This document shows positions 9,422 to 17,661 of a DNA stretch of 64,000 nucleotides, one piece after another. Source of the stretch: Acidiphilium sp. 37-60-79 (GTDB lineage Bacteria; Pseudomonadota; Alphaproteobacteria; Acetobacterales; Acetobacteraceae); assembly GCA_002279355.1 (NCBI GenBank), contig NCBV01000037.1, forward strand, positions 33,894 through 97,893, in the 5' to 3' direction. The translations under genes were made by a program, and so were the position numbers. Numbering within the stretch: the stretch's first letter is position 1; each line of letters starts with the position of its first letter. The notes beneath the pieces are model-generated. The model worked only from the letters and a program-made list of their open reading frames with translations, had not been told where the DNA came from and searched no databases.

Positions 9422-9886
9422 TCAAGCGGAAATTTCCGGGGCGTTCGCGCGCGCCCGCTTCAGCCAAGCCTTCAGCCCCTCGGTAACCTTGTTCGCCTGC
9501 TCAGGGTCCAGAAATTCCGGCGTCTCCACCCCGGTTTGCCTGCGACAAAAGCTGCGCAGCGCCCGCGCCGAGCCATCCTTCACATACGGCGCCAGCGCGC
9601 CCCACAGCGCATAGACCTTGCGTTGATGCGGGTGCGGCGCGGGCTTGCGCGGCCTGAGCCGCGCCTTCTCGGCAAACCCGAGCCGCTTGAACTCGGCTAA
9701 CACCGCATCGAGCTCAGCAATCTCCATCGCCGCCGAACTATCCTTGCCGGTAATGCGCCGCAGCAGCGCGCGATAGCTTTCCTCCTCCATCGCCAGCGCC
9801 TTCTTCGCCAGATGGATTTTAGCCAGGCGCGCGCGTCGCATCAGCACCGGGTCGCCGTCTTGGTGGCTATGCGTGCTCTTGCTCAT
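9422..9886 (-). CDS. gemA: GemA-like regulatory protein (Mu gp16)
   Basis: 154 residues. Contains RRARLAKIHLAKKALAMEEE, YRALLRRITGKDSSAAM and a C-terminal KVYALWGALAPYVKDGSARA followed by ALRSFCRRQTGVETPEFL, the hallmark segments of the GemA family, which in Mu affects host DNA topology and gene expression. Its ATG overlaps the stop of the upstream frameshifted gene (ATGA). It is the last early/middle gene before the deletion. Confidence 0.8.
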   Translation of the reverse strand: MSKSTHSHQDGDPVLMRRARLAKIHLAKKALAMEEESYRALLRRITGKDSSAAMEIAELDAVLAEFKRLGFAEKARLRPRKPAPHPHQRKVYALWGALAPYVKDGSARALRSFCRRQTGVETPEFLDPEQANKVTEGLKAWLKRARANAPEISA

Positions 9887-10369
9887 TTTTTCCGCGCAAT
9901 CAGGCCGGAATTCGGCGTTGACAGCGCGATCCGCGCGGCTTCCCGCTCCGCGCGTTCTTTTTTGAAATAAAACACCGGCAATTCAAATGTCAGACCGTCA
10001 TCGTCCTCGATCCACCATTTACACGCCATCGGCGGATGCGAAGCGGGCGGGCAGCCCTGGAACGGCTGTCCGAACAGCGCAATCCGCCGGGTTGAAATGT
10101 CGTCGATTGCGCGCGGGGCAAGGAGCACATTTCACCATCACGTCGCCGTCCGGCAGCACGCGGACCAACCCGACATGTTCTGAATAACCGACGAGGAGCT
10201 GGAACGGCGCCAAATTTTCAACGGGCCCCTTCATCCAGTCAGGCATGCGGGCGCGTTCGATGGCGACTCTAAAAAAATTCAAGCTGCCGGTTTTGAATGA
10301 CACCCTCACCTCACCGGACATGCCGGTGGGCGACTTGTGCCTGGAGGAAATCAGCGGGGTCCAGCTCAT
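9883..10369 (-). pseudogene. Phage early gene of unknown function, frameshifted
   Basis: Between Gam and GemA two overlapping minus-strand frames look like one gene. The first starts at ATG 10369 (ATGA overlap with gam) and reads sensibly to GDVMVK near 10133; the second continues LLAPRAIDDISTRRIALF to the stop at 9883 (ATGA overlap with gemA). The interval is 487 nt, that is 162 codons plus one base, so a single extra base near 10130 explains the break. Conserved coupling at both ends argues the original was one protein of about 161 residues with an internal MACKWWIEDDDGLTFELPVF segment. Function not recognised. Confidence 0.6.
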
Positions 10370-10899
10370 GACACACCGCCGAGTTCGGCCTCGAAGGGCT
10401 CGATCACGAACTCCTCAACCTGTTCGATTTTCAATCCAGGCACCTGCGCCACAATTTCCGGCTCCGCTAAAATCGCCTCTTTCGAAATCTCTTCACGCGT
10501 CCGAATAAATCGGCCCAAACCAAATCGCCGCAGCGAGTCCAGCACCGCCTCCACGCCCTTGATTGTCACTTTCGGCGGCGTGGTCCGCCATTTTACCTCA
10601 CCGGACGCAAACAATACTGTCTTGGTTTTACCCCTCAACGTCAATTCTTGCCGGTGCGCCTCGCAATAAATCTGTACGCCCTCGCGCAGCACATCCAGCG
10701 TGCGAGCGAGCGGCTCAGCGCTCAGCTCAAACGATGCTTTAATTTCGGCTAACGCATCATTCATCGCGGCACGAATGCGCGCCAATTCTCGCTGCCCGCG
10801 TCCGATCTCGGCTATCGCCTCAACCACCGCGTCGCGTGTCTGCGGCACGCTCGCCGCCACTGCGGCGGACTTCATCCGCCCTTTTCCGATTTTTCCCAT
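10366..10899 (-). CDS. gam: Host-nuclease inhibitor Gam (Mu Gam)
   Basis: 177 residues. AVVEAIAEIGRGQRELARIR and MNDALAEIKASFELSAEPL form the antiparallel coiled-coil start of Gam, followed by LTLRGKTKTVLFASGEVKWR and the basic DSLRRFGLGRFIRTREEISK segment that binds duplex ends. Mu Gam protects linear DNA ends from RecBCD and is Ku-like. Position upstream of gemA and downstream of MuB is as in Mu. Confidence 0.85.
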   Translation of the reverse strand: MGKIGKGRMKSAAVAASVPQTRDAVVEAIAEIGRGQRELARIRAAMNDALAEIKASFELSAEPLARTLDVLREGVQIYCEAHRQELTLRGKTKTVLFASGEVKWRTTPPKVTIKGVEAVLDSLRRFGLGRFIRTREEISKEAILAEPEIVAQVPGLKIEQVEEFVIEPFEAELGGVS

Positions 10900-11048
10900 A
10901 ATCTACCCCTGTTTCATGAGATGTTTCAGCAAAAGCCAAAGCCCGCGCCGCCTGCGCGTTGAACGCGCAGAAGCGACAAACGTCCCGGTTAGCCACGCAA
11001 TGGCGCGAGCATGCCGTGCGGTGCGACGGTGATGACCGTGGCGTCGGA

Positions 11049-11258
11049 TCACGACACCGGCCCCAAATGCGGCAGGTGTCGCGCCCCGACCGATCGGCCA
11101 AAAATCGCCTCGATGTCGCGATCCGTCAGCGCCAACAAATCAATCGCCAGCAGCGCCTTCGCCGTTCCGTCGGCATTCAGCCAGCCGATCAAATCCAGAA
11201 TCGCGTTGCGGCGATCCGACGCCGATGGTGATTGGTCGAGCGGAATATCAACAATCAT
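11049..11258 (-). CDS. Small phage early protein, function unknown
   Basis: 69 residues, MIVDIPLDQSPSASDRRNAI at the start. ATG overlaps the MuB stop (ATGA), which supports the start and co-translation. The sequence ILDLIGWLNADGTAKALLAI is helical. No recognised domain. The 150 bp between it and gam holds short minus-strand frames (one with a Cys-x2-Cys pair) that I could not support as a gene. Confidence 0.55.
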   Translation of the reverse strand: MIVDIPLDQSPSASDRRNAILDLIGWLNADGTAKALLAIDLLALTDRDIEAIFGRSVGARHLPHLGPVS

Positions 11259-12223
11259 GGCGACACCTCGCCGCCGCCGGTTAGGCGACCGAAAGCCGCA
11301 CTAATCGCGGTCACGCTCAAATCCTCGCCAGCCGCCATGGTCACCATCCGCGCCAGCCGCAGGGTCTTGATCATTCCGCGCAGCGCACCGGGCTTTCCCG
11401 CAATCACCCGCAGCATTTTGCGCTGATCAGCCTCTTCAATGCCGGCTGCATCGAGGATCGCCTCGATATCGGCAGTGCTCGACTTGTCGCGCGTGAGCCG
11501 CATGCCGACCCGTGAAAATAGCTGCGCGAACTGTGCTTTCCTTCCCCCGCCATCGAGGCGCGTCCAAACCCCTTGATTGCCCATAATCACCAGCCCGATC
11601 TGCGCCCGGTCGTGCAGCGACCGCAGCTGGTCCATGCCGTCGGTTGTCAGATGCTGCGCCTCATCAATAATCAGCAGCCCTTCGCTCCCGATCAGTCGCG
11701 CAGAAATCGCCCGGCTGATCCGATCAGTGCGGGTTTCCGTCACCCCCAACGCATCGGCGATATAGCTGAGCATGCCGTAAGCCCGCCGCAGCGACGGATC
11801 GACCGTCAAATGCCAAACGCTGGGCCGCGTGCGCGCATAATGGCTGGCGGCCATGGTTTTGCCGAGCCCCGCCGCGCCAACCACCACGCCGACATCGGCG
11901 GTGCTCTGGGCATATTCGAACACGTCTAAAATCATTCGCGCCGTCGGCGTCTCGGCGAACGGCACGCTGGCCGAGGCAAAGCGGGATGCACTGCTCAGCG
12001 CCTCTTGCGCATCCAGCCACAGCCGCACCCGGTCCGAAACCTTACCCACATCGCCGCGATAGCTATCGGTCATCCACGCATGCAGCGTCGATTGCGCGAT
12101 GTTCGCCCGTTTACTGATCGAGGCGAGCGAGAGCCTCTGCCCAGCGATCAGCTCGCGCACCCGGTGGCGCAGCCGATCGTCATCATTCATTCCCTGCGGC
12201 GTCGTATCGAAATTCAACGTCAT
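11255..12223 (-). CDS. MuB-like transposition ATPase
   Basis: 322 residues, similar to MuB (312). N-terminal helix-turn-helix (RLSLASISKRANIAQSTLHA) followed by an AAA+ core: Walker A GAAGLGKTM and Walker B LLIIDEAQHL, with a sensor-like LVIMGNQG segment. MuB binds target DNA, delivers it to the MuA transpososome and confers target immunity. It lies 38 bp downstream of MuA. Intact frame. Confidence 0.85.
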   Translation of the reverse strand: MTLNFDTTPQGMNDDDRLRHRVRELIAGQRLSLASISKRANIAQSTLHAWMTDSYRGDVGKVSDRVRLWLDAQEALSSASRFASASVPFAETPTARMILDVFEYAQSTADVGVVVGAAGLGKTMAASHYARTRPSVWHLTVDPSLRRAYGMLSYIADALGVTETRTDRISRAISARLIGSEGLLIIDEAQHLTTDGMDQLRSLHDRAQIGLVIMGNQGVWTRLDGGGRKAQFAQLFSRVGMRLTRDKSSTADIEAILDAAGIEEADQRKMLRVIAGKPGALRGMIKTLRLARMVTMAAGEDLSVTAISAAFGRLTGGGEVSP

Positions 12224-12261
12224 TTTTTTTAATCCCTTTACCTGTTGTTAAGCTTGGCTGT

Positions 12262-14244
12262 TCAATCGGCGCCAAGTCCGTCATCGCGGGCCGCGCGGAG
12301 CATTTGCACCGCACGCCCGAAATCTCTGTCGAATTTCAAAACCGCTGCATCTTGCGCGCTGGGATCGATCTCGATCTCCTCAGCCAGCGCCAGATTGCCG
12401 CGCACCGCACGGAAGGGGCGGATCGCTGCCGGTGCTGGTGTCGCCTCACGCGCTGGCGCTGTCGGCTGCAAGGCGGCCAGCTCTTCGAGCGACAATTTCC
12501 GCTCCGCTTCCAGCAGCGCCCGCGTGGCTTTCCGATGCTCACCGCGCGCTTGAGCGTGCCTGCGCGCTGCCGCCGTATCGTCAAACCCAATCGCCTCGAT
12601 TTCCCGCGCGGTCGCGAGGAAAACGCCGTCGATCGAATGGACGGTGAGCGGCGCATGCAAATGGTCCGGATCGAACCGCACCGTCACCCGCGCGCCGCGA
12701 TGCGCCCAGAGCGCCTCGTCGAAATACCGATTGCCGAACAAATTGAGCGTGCCGTCCGGGCGCACCAACACCTGCTCGCCCGCCAGAAAACACAACCGCC
12801 TTTGTTCAGCGGTCGGGCGCCTGATCAGCGCCTGGGCGTAGCTGGCATCAAAGGCTTGATCGAAGCTGAGCGTCCCGCCGCACACTTCTGAGCGGCGTCC
12901 TTCGCGGGCATTATGCAGGTCAATTTCCCGGTCAATGATCGCGACGAACTCAGCAATTGGAATCGCCCGCGCGCCATAATTCTCAGGCTTCGCCATCGGC
13001 GAATTGCCACAATAGGCCCCTTCGAATGCCGGATGTTTTGCAATATCGCGGGCAAAATCACCAAACCCGCGCTCGATCGGCTTTGATTGCCCGGCATACG
13101 GCGTGGTCCAGTGAATATCGACGCCGAGCTGCGTCATAATCCCCACCGGCTCCTCGGACTTCACTTTGAACCGATACCGATTGGGGATGCCGCCGGTCAG
13201 CCATTTTGAGGCAAACGCCCGCCCATTATCCATATAGCACCGGTCAGGAATGCCGAACCGCTCGACCAAATCGCCAAACGCCAACCGCACCGAATCCTTG
13301 TTTTCGCTGCGCGCCGTGCGCCAGGCTAAAAACTTGCCGGAGTATAAATCCTGAAACGCCACCATCATCGGTCGCCCGATGCTGCCATCAGGCCATTTTA
13401 CGAACACGTCCCACTTGTGGCCATCGGTATTAACCGCCTGGAGCGCGTGAAAATGCGCCCTCGAGCGCGTTTGCGCCGGGTAAAGCTGTTTCTCCGCTTC
13501 GCTTCCTTGGCGTGCTTTAATCACCACCGCAGGTGCCAATGCGCGCATCCGCCGCAGCGCCGTGCGCTTGGTCGGCATCGCCCAGCCTTTGGCATGGGCG
13601 ATGGCCTGAGTGCGCCGATAACAGCTCTCAAACGACGGCTGGGATAGCCGCAAATAATCGGCCCGCAGCACGTCCCAAACCTGCTCCGGCACGTCAATCT
13701 TCGCCCGTGCGCCGCCGCGCTTAACCGGCGTCAGCGCGGGCATCCAGTCTGAGCGATGCACCCCGCGCACCAAATCCAGCCAGTCGCGCAGTGTCGAAAC
13801 ACCAACCCCCGCCTCACGGCTGACAGTCTCGATCGCCAGCACCCGGCCCACACCCTGCGCTATGATCTCGTCAATTCGCAGCAACAGCATCATCCGCTGC
13901 CGCGCTTTCTCACGACGAACCTCGGTCTGCCGATCAAACCAGGCCCAGATTTCACCCCGCTCACGCGGCCTCGCCGAAGCCTTTGGCAGCATCTGCCCAG
14001 CGGGCGCTTGGGAGGGGCCCACCCGCGCCAACAACGCTGCCTGCGCCGGGGCCGGAAGAACCGAATAGTGAAACTCAAATCCGGCGCCTTGGCCCTTATG
14101 ACGGCGGCAAACACCGGGGCGCTTCCATCCGTTTTTTTGCCCAATCCTCAGAATAGATCGCGATGTGCTCGGAAGGCCCGGCAGTCCCATTGCCGCAAGT
14201 TCAGTCGCGGTAAAAAATACCCGCTTGAGCATGCTATCATCCAT
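12262..14244 (-). CDS. MuA-like DDE transposase
   Basis: 660 residues if started at ATG 14244, close to MuA (663). This start overlaps the upstream stop by eight bases and places the Mu-type DNA-binding domain (FTATELAAMGLPGLPSTSRS) at the N terminus. A longer open frame to 14358 is out-of-frame overlap. A second HTH follows (REAGVGVSTLRDWLDLVRGV). Catalytic residues by position: D274 in NTDGHK, D339 in YMDNGR, E391 in KPIERG, against D269, D336 and E392 in MuA. C-terminal beta-barrel and MuB-contacting tail are present. Required for integration and replicative transposition. Confidence 0.9.
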   Translation of the reverse strand: MDDSMLKRVFFTATELAAMGLPGLPSTSRSILRIGQKNGWKRPGVCRRHKGQGAGFEFHYSVLPAPAQAALLARVGPSQAPAGQMLPKASARPRERGEIWAWFDRQTEVRREKARQRMMLLLRIDEIIAQGVGRVLAIETVSREAGVGVSTLRDWLDLVRGVHRSDWMPALTPVKRGGARAKIDVPEQVWDVLRADYLRLSQPSFESCYRRTQAIAHAKGWAMPTKRTALRRMRALAPAVVIKARQGSEAEKQLYPAQTRSRAHFHALQAVNTDGHKWDVFVKWPDGSIGRPMMVAFQDLYSGKFLAWRTARSENKDSVRLAFGDLVERFGIPDRCYMDNGRAFASKWLTGGIPNRYRFKVKSEEPVGIMTQLGVDIHWTTPYAGQSKPIERGFGDFARDIAKHPAFEGAYCGNSPMAKPENYGARAIPIAEFVAIIDREIDLHNAREGRRSEVCGGTLSFDQAFDASYAQALIRRPTAEQRRLCFLAGEQVLVRPDGTLNLFGNRYFDEALWAHRGARVTVRFDPDHLHAPLTVHSIDGVFLATAREIEAIGFDDTAAARRHAQARGEHRKATRALLEAERKLSLEELAALQPTAPAREATPAPAAIRPFRAVRGNLALAEEIEIDPSAQDAAVLKFDRDFGRAVQMLRAARDDGLGAD

Positions 14245-14761
14245 GATCAGCTCGCTGCGGACCACGCTTTTTGGGCACCAGATAGGCAATTCGCACGTGC
14301 GAGTGGACGCCTCTAATCGCCAGCCTCCAATCGTGAATAGTCGATTTCCCAACCCCAAACTCGCGCTCGCATTGCGCCAGTGCGGCGACGATCTTCATGC
14401 CGGACCATTGCAGCTCGTTAAAACGATCGATGACCTTCAGGCGGCGCTCGGCGATAGCCTGTTCTTGCGGGTGAAGCCCCAGGAACCATTCCTGCTTCGC
14501 CTTCCACTCCCGGATTTGCTCGGGCGGATAGGGAGGGCTAAATCGAATCAAGAAATCGACCTGGGCCTCCAATGGCAAAAGCGAAAAATGATATTCGCGC
14601 CCTCCCCCTTGGCCCTTGCGACGCCGGGAGAACTCTGTGCGCTCCCACCGGCCAACGAGGGCCATTCGGCTTATGCTTTGGCAGGTCGTCGGCAATCCAG
14701 CGAGCTGCATCGCCGTGATCTCGCTGACCGAGAACCACTCTCTTTCAGGAAGCGGGCTCAA
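14237..14761 (-). CDS. Stand-alone MuA N-terminal-domain-like protein
   Basis: 174 residues if started at TTG 14761, which overlaps the upstream stop (TTGA); an upstream ATG at 14815 is also in frame. Residues 10-75 (WFSVSEITAMQLAGLPTTCQ to REYHFSLLPLEAQVDFL) are a paralogue of the MuA DNA-binding domain in the next gene, and the C-terminal part (FGVGKSTIHDWRLAIRGVHS) matches the second MuA HTH. No DDE core follows; it stops just inside the MuA start. It may be a regulator competing for MuA sites, or a remnant of a tandem transposase duplication. Confidence 0.6.
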   Translation of the reverse strand: MSPLPEREWFSVSEITAMQLAGLPTTCQSISRMALVGRWERTEFSRRRKGQGGGREYHFSLLPLEAQVDFLIRFSPPYPPEQIREWKAKQEWFLGLHPQEQAIAERRLKVIDRFNELQWSGMKIVAALAQCEREFGVGKSTIHDWRLAIRGVHSHVRIAYLVPKKRGPQRADHG

Positions 14762-14946
14762 TGGGCCAGACTTTCGAGCACCGCATAGATCGCTGCGGAG
14801 GCGACTCTCACACAATCAAAAACTTCGTGAGGCCAGAAAAACAGGCAAATCATCGCGGCGAGAAAAACCGTCACTGTCTCTGGCGACTCTTTGACCCAAT
14901 CCCAGAACCCATGATCCCAGGAGCCAACCATCGAGCGCCGCTTCAT
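14758..14946 (-). CDS. Small membrane protein in phage early operon
   Basis: 62 residues from ATG 14946, whose ATGA overlaps the preceding stop. Contains one clear membrane segment (TVTVFLAAMICLFFW). The stop overlaps the next start (TTGA). Unknown function. Confidence 0.5.
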   Translation of the reverse strand: MKRRSMVGSWDHGFWDWVKESPETVTVFLAAMICLFFWPHEVFDCVRVASAAIYAVLESLAH

Positions 14947-15779
14947 GACCGATTTCCTTGGCGGGCAGCCCACGCTTTGACAGCAGCGCGGGCGCTCTTA
15001 TGGCTTTCGCTCAACGGGTTGCGCCACGATTTCACGAACGCATCGAGCAGGATTTTTTCAGGGTCGATTTTTGGGCTGCGTTTTTGGTTAACCTCGGCAA
15101 TCGATTCCTCGACGGAGTTGCCGCTCGACACCATCTCCATGGCATCTTGGAACGCGAGCGGACCAAGCTTGAGCAACTTGTCGAGCAAAACCCCGGTTTG
15201 CGCAGCGTCAGTGTGCCGGAGCGATTCCCAGTGCGAAGCCAAGCCATTCCGCCGCCTGATGGCGCGGTAAACGGTGCGCTCGGAAACACCGATTATTTCA
15301 GCGGTCTCCGCCGCAAACCGTTTATTGAGCTTGTTTTTTTCAAGTTTGACAATTTGGCAAACTTGATCGCGCCAATTGACCGACCGACGGTCGCCGCCGT
15401 GACTTTCCGCCTCGTGGATGGCTTTCCATAAGTTATATCGGGCGGCCAAAAACGTCGCTTCGTCGTAAGGCGAAAGATCGGCGCGATGAAGATTTTCATC
15501 AATCTCCCGCAACTTGGCCAGAACTTCGTCGCCGCCAAAAATGATCGCGCGAATTGATTTCAGGCCGATCATCCTGGCCGCCTCAAGCCTGTGCGCGCCA
15601 GCGACGAGCTGGTACCCGCCATTCGGCACCCGCCGAACCTCAATCGGCGTGATTTGGCCAACTTCCAAGAGCGACACCGATATCCTCTGAGCGGTCGCGC
15701 TATCTGTTTCTCGCAGGCGTTCGCTGACGACGACCTGGTCAACGGGAACATCGATCGCCTCAAACTCCACACTATTCAT
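14943..15779 (-). CDS. ParB-nuclease-domain protein, phage early operon
   Basis: 278 residues. N-terminal ParB/sulfiredoxin domain with ITPIEVRRVPNGGYQLVAGA followed by HRLEAARMIGLKSIRAI (the GxHR motif appears as AGAHRLEA) and REIDENLHRADLSPYDEATF. A central HTH (AETAEIIGVSERTVYRAIRR) follows. This arrangement is common in phage and plasmid regulators. The gene overlaps ner by eight bases. Role in phage is unknown; DNA binding is likely. Confidence 0.7.
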   Translation of the reverse strand: MNSVEFEAIDVPVDQVVVSERLRETDSATAQRISVSLLEVGQITPIEVRRVPNGGYQLVAGAHRLEAARMIGLKSIRAIIFGGDEVLAKLREIDENLHRADLSPYDEATFLAARYNLWKAIHEAESHGGDRRSVNWRDQVCQIVKLEKNKLNKRFAAETAEIIGVSERTVYRAIRRRNGLASHWESLRHTDAAQTGVLLDKLLKLGPLAFQDAMEMVSSGNSVEESIAEVNQKRSPKIDPEKILLDAFVKSWRNPLSESHKSARAAVKAWAARQGNRS

Positions 15780-16056
15780 GGGGAATTCCCCCTTTTGGGT
15801 GTTTGACTTTTAAGCGCGGCAAAATGGGGGTGTCGTCCGTGCGCCACCGGTCTGGCCAAATCTCGTGAGGATTTAACTCGAGGGCCGAGGCGATCGCGCG
15901 TTCGACTCTGACGGACGCGTTTGAGCGATGAAGCACCGCTGATATCGACGCTTTTTTCAATCCGAGCGTTGCACCGAAGGCCGAGAACGATCCGAATTTT
16001 TTCCGAATTTCGGCTTTTATGTTTTCGCGGTGCCATCCTGTGTATTTCTGTGCCAT
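15772..16056 (-). CDS. ner: Ner-like transcriptional regulator
   Basis: 94 residues from ATG 16056, chosen because GGAGG lies 5-6 bases upstream (GTG 16068 is also in frame). WHRENIKAEIRKKFGSFSAF, then GLKKASISAVL and ALELNPHEIWPDRW are the Ner/Nlp family signature. In Mu, Ner represses the early promoter after infection. First gene of the leftward early operon, divergent from the repressor. Confidence 0.85.
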   Translation of the reverse strand: MAQKYTGWHRENIKAEIRKKFGSFSAFGATLGLKKASISAVLHRSNASVRVERAIASALELNPHEIWPDRWRTDDTPILPRLKVKHPKGGIPHE

Positions 16057-16083
16057 AACGACCTCCACGCCCGGTTAAACAAG

Positions 16084-16180
16084 ATGAAATTTCGGGCAAT
16101 TTATACGGAAAGTCGTATTTAGTCAACGGTTTTTACCTTTTGACCGTCTTTCTGTTTTTTTGTTTGTTTTTATGAAGTTA
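16084..16180. promoter_or_regulatory. Divergent early/repressor control region with two dyads
   Basis: AT-rich gap between ner and the repressor. Two dyads are visible: ATACG-6 nt-CGTAT (16103-16118), and GTCAACGGT (16122-16130) facing ACCTTTTGAC (16135-16144). They are candidate operators for Ner and/or the repressor. TTATAC at 16101 could be part of a promoter. Confidence 0.5.
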
Positions 16181-16191
16181 AGGAGGTGAAC

Positions 16192-16629
16192 TTGAAAAAT
16201 TCTTCATCGGCTACCGAAGGCACATCGCCATCGGAGGTTGCCGAACGCCTACGTTCTTTGGTTGAGAGTGCTGGGGGTCCGTCGGCAGTCGCACGGAAGG
16301 CGGGTGTGCCGCTTTCAACCCTCAACGAATATTTTGCAGGAACTGAACTAAAATTGGCGCGAGCAGTCGCCCTTGCGCGAGCATGCGGGGTGTCGGTTGA
16401 GCTTCTTGCAACAGGGAAATCGGAAACCGTGGGCTTTCCAATTGAAGACGATTTACTTGATTCCGCCGCGCATTTTTGGGGTATACTTATGGGTGTGCGC
16501 ACTGCACGCGAGTGGTATAAGGGGTCGGGGATCCAGCCGTCGTTGCGGGATGTTTTAATTTGGATGAGCCCGGTCTACCGTTCAGCCCTTTCTCTGCCCG
16601 ATCTACCTATCGAGTTTCGTTCTCCTTAA
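16192..16629 (+). CDS. Mu-like prophage repressor, Xre-type HTH
   Basis: 145 residues from TTG 16192, five bases after AGGAGG (16181-16186); GTG 16186 lies inside that site and is less likely. The HTH is GGPSAVARKAGVPLSTLNEY followed by FAGTELKLARAVALARACGV. The C-terminal half is unrecognised. Divergent from ner, the position of the Mu repressor c, so it should keep the early operon silent. Although the prophage is defective, the repressor is intact. Confidence 0.7.
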   Translation: MKNSSSATEGTSPSEVAERLRSLVESAGGPSAVARKAGVPLSTLNEYFAGTELKLARAVALARACGVSVELLATGKSETVGFPIEDDLLDSAAHFWGILMGVRTAREWYKGSGIQPSLRDVLIWMSPVYRSALSLPDLPIEFRSP

Positions 16630-16665
16630 TTTCAAGATTTCATATTTATCGAATGAGGTGAGCTT

Positions 16666-17238
16666 ATGGTTGCGTCTCGCACAGTTTTAGTGGTGGTTTT
16701 TCTTTTCGTGCTTCCGATCAGCCGTGCGGAATCAGCTCCCGCTCCCCATCCAACGATGCCTTTTTTATTTTCGTTGTCCAAAGGGGAAACTACCCGGGTG
16801 CTCGCACATCCTCATTTGCTCGCCGAGGCGGAGATGTATCTGAATGCGTGCCGATTTCAAAAAGGGCAGAGTGCGTTGATGCTCTGTCACAATAATCAAT
16901 CCGATTTTGTCGTCGACTATATTGATGCGTTCTACAATCACATCACCGCTCAAGAAAATTTAGCTTATTTGTTTAGCGGCGCTCAGGGCGACAGTTTGGA
17001 CCTCCTCGGCATCGCTCCGAACCCGATTCAAGGCTGCGCATGGGCACTTGCAATTGTTGGCTCCGGCGGTCCAATGGTTGGTTGGACCGATACTGTTGAC
17101 GCAAAATCCGATTGCAGACGACTCTCTGCGATGTCGCGCACAGCCGCCGAAGCACGGGCGTCCGAGCTTGTTCGGGAAATCCATATACATCTTAGCTCCG
17201 GTACTCATGGCGTAACAATTATCGATAAATTTCCTTAA
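16666..17238 (+). CDS. Secreted protein of unknown function beside prophage repressor
   Basis: 190 residues with a signal peptide (VASRTVLVVVFLFVLPISRA, cleavage likely after AESA). The mature part has four cysteines (YLNACRF, LMLCHNN, GCAWAL, KSDCRRL) and no family I recognise. It follows the repressor in the same direction with a GAGGTGAGCTT stretch upstream. It may be a lysogenic-conversion gene, since it lies between repressor and the presumed phage end. Confidence 0.5.
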   Translation: MVASRTVLVVVFLFVLPISRAESAPAPHPTMPFLFSLSKGETTRVLAHPHLLAEAEMYLNACRFQKGQSALMLCHNNQSDFVVDYIDAFYNHITAQENLAYLFSGAQGDSLDLLGIAPNPIQGCAWALAIVGSGGPMVGWTDTVDAKSDCRRLSAMSRTAAEARASELVREIHIHLSSGTHGVTIIDKFP

Positions 17239-17300
17239 CACCCGTCTCTAACATTGTGCGCCATATTCGCCGGAAATCATCAAAGCGCGTGCGACTTCTC

Positions 17301-17376
17301 AGGTCCAACTTCCAAAAATCTCCAATCTTTTCAAAGGTCCGACTTTTTTTGCCGTTTTGGTATTTGAGTCCGAACT
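17301..17376. repeat. Three spaced repeats, candidate MuA-binding end sites
   Basis: AGGTCCAACTT (17301-17311), AGGTCCGACTT (17335-17345) and a diverged GAGTCCGAACT (17366-17376) lie about 31-34 bp apart just outside the last phage-side gene. Mu ends carry three spaced transposase sites. The exact phage terminus was not found. Confidence 0.4.
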
Positions 17377-17446
17377 CTAGGACTGGTTTCGTGACCCATT
17401 GTCGGCGGCGTTCGGAAGTTTTGGGGCGGACGCATAAAAACCTAAG

Positions 17447-17462
17447 TGGCGGATTTCCGCCA
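17447..17462. repeat. Perfect 7-bp hairpin
   Basis: TGGCGGA, two-base loop, TCCGCCA. Followed by a tandem CTTTTAAGAGCGTTTTAAGAG. The 420 bp between 17239 and 17661 otherwise holds no gene I can support. Confidence 0.4.
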
Positions 17463-17661
17463 TTAAGACGCCATGCACGGCCTTTTAAGAGCGTTTTAAG
17501 AGCCTCTCAGAAATCGGCGCACCGCACGCCCCAAACGCGCCGCACCAGCCCAACTTCACCCCATCGTTACGATTGCGCGTCAATTTCGCCAAACAGCCTC
17601 AATTTCAAAAATCTTCCCTCAAAATCAAAGCCTCATCCCAACCAGTCCCGCATGATCCCGT

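Noticed and set aside
10820..11101. Minus-strand ORF across the gam start with a Cys-x2-Cys pair
   Set aside because: Overlaps gam and continues as nonsense; the Cys pair alone is not enough to support a gene.
12262..14358. MuA with the longer 698-codon frame
   Set aside because: The extra 38 residues overlap the upstream gene and precede the conserved N-terminal domain; ATG 14244 gives the family length.
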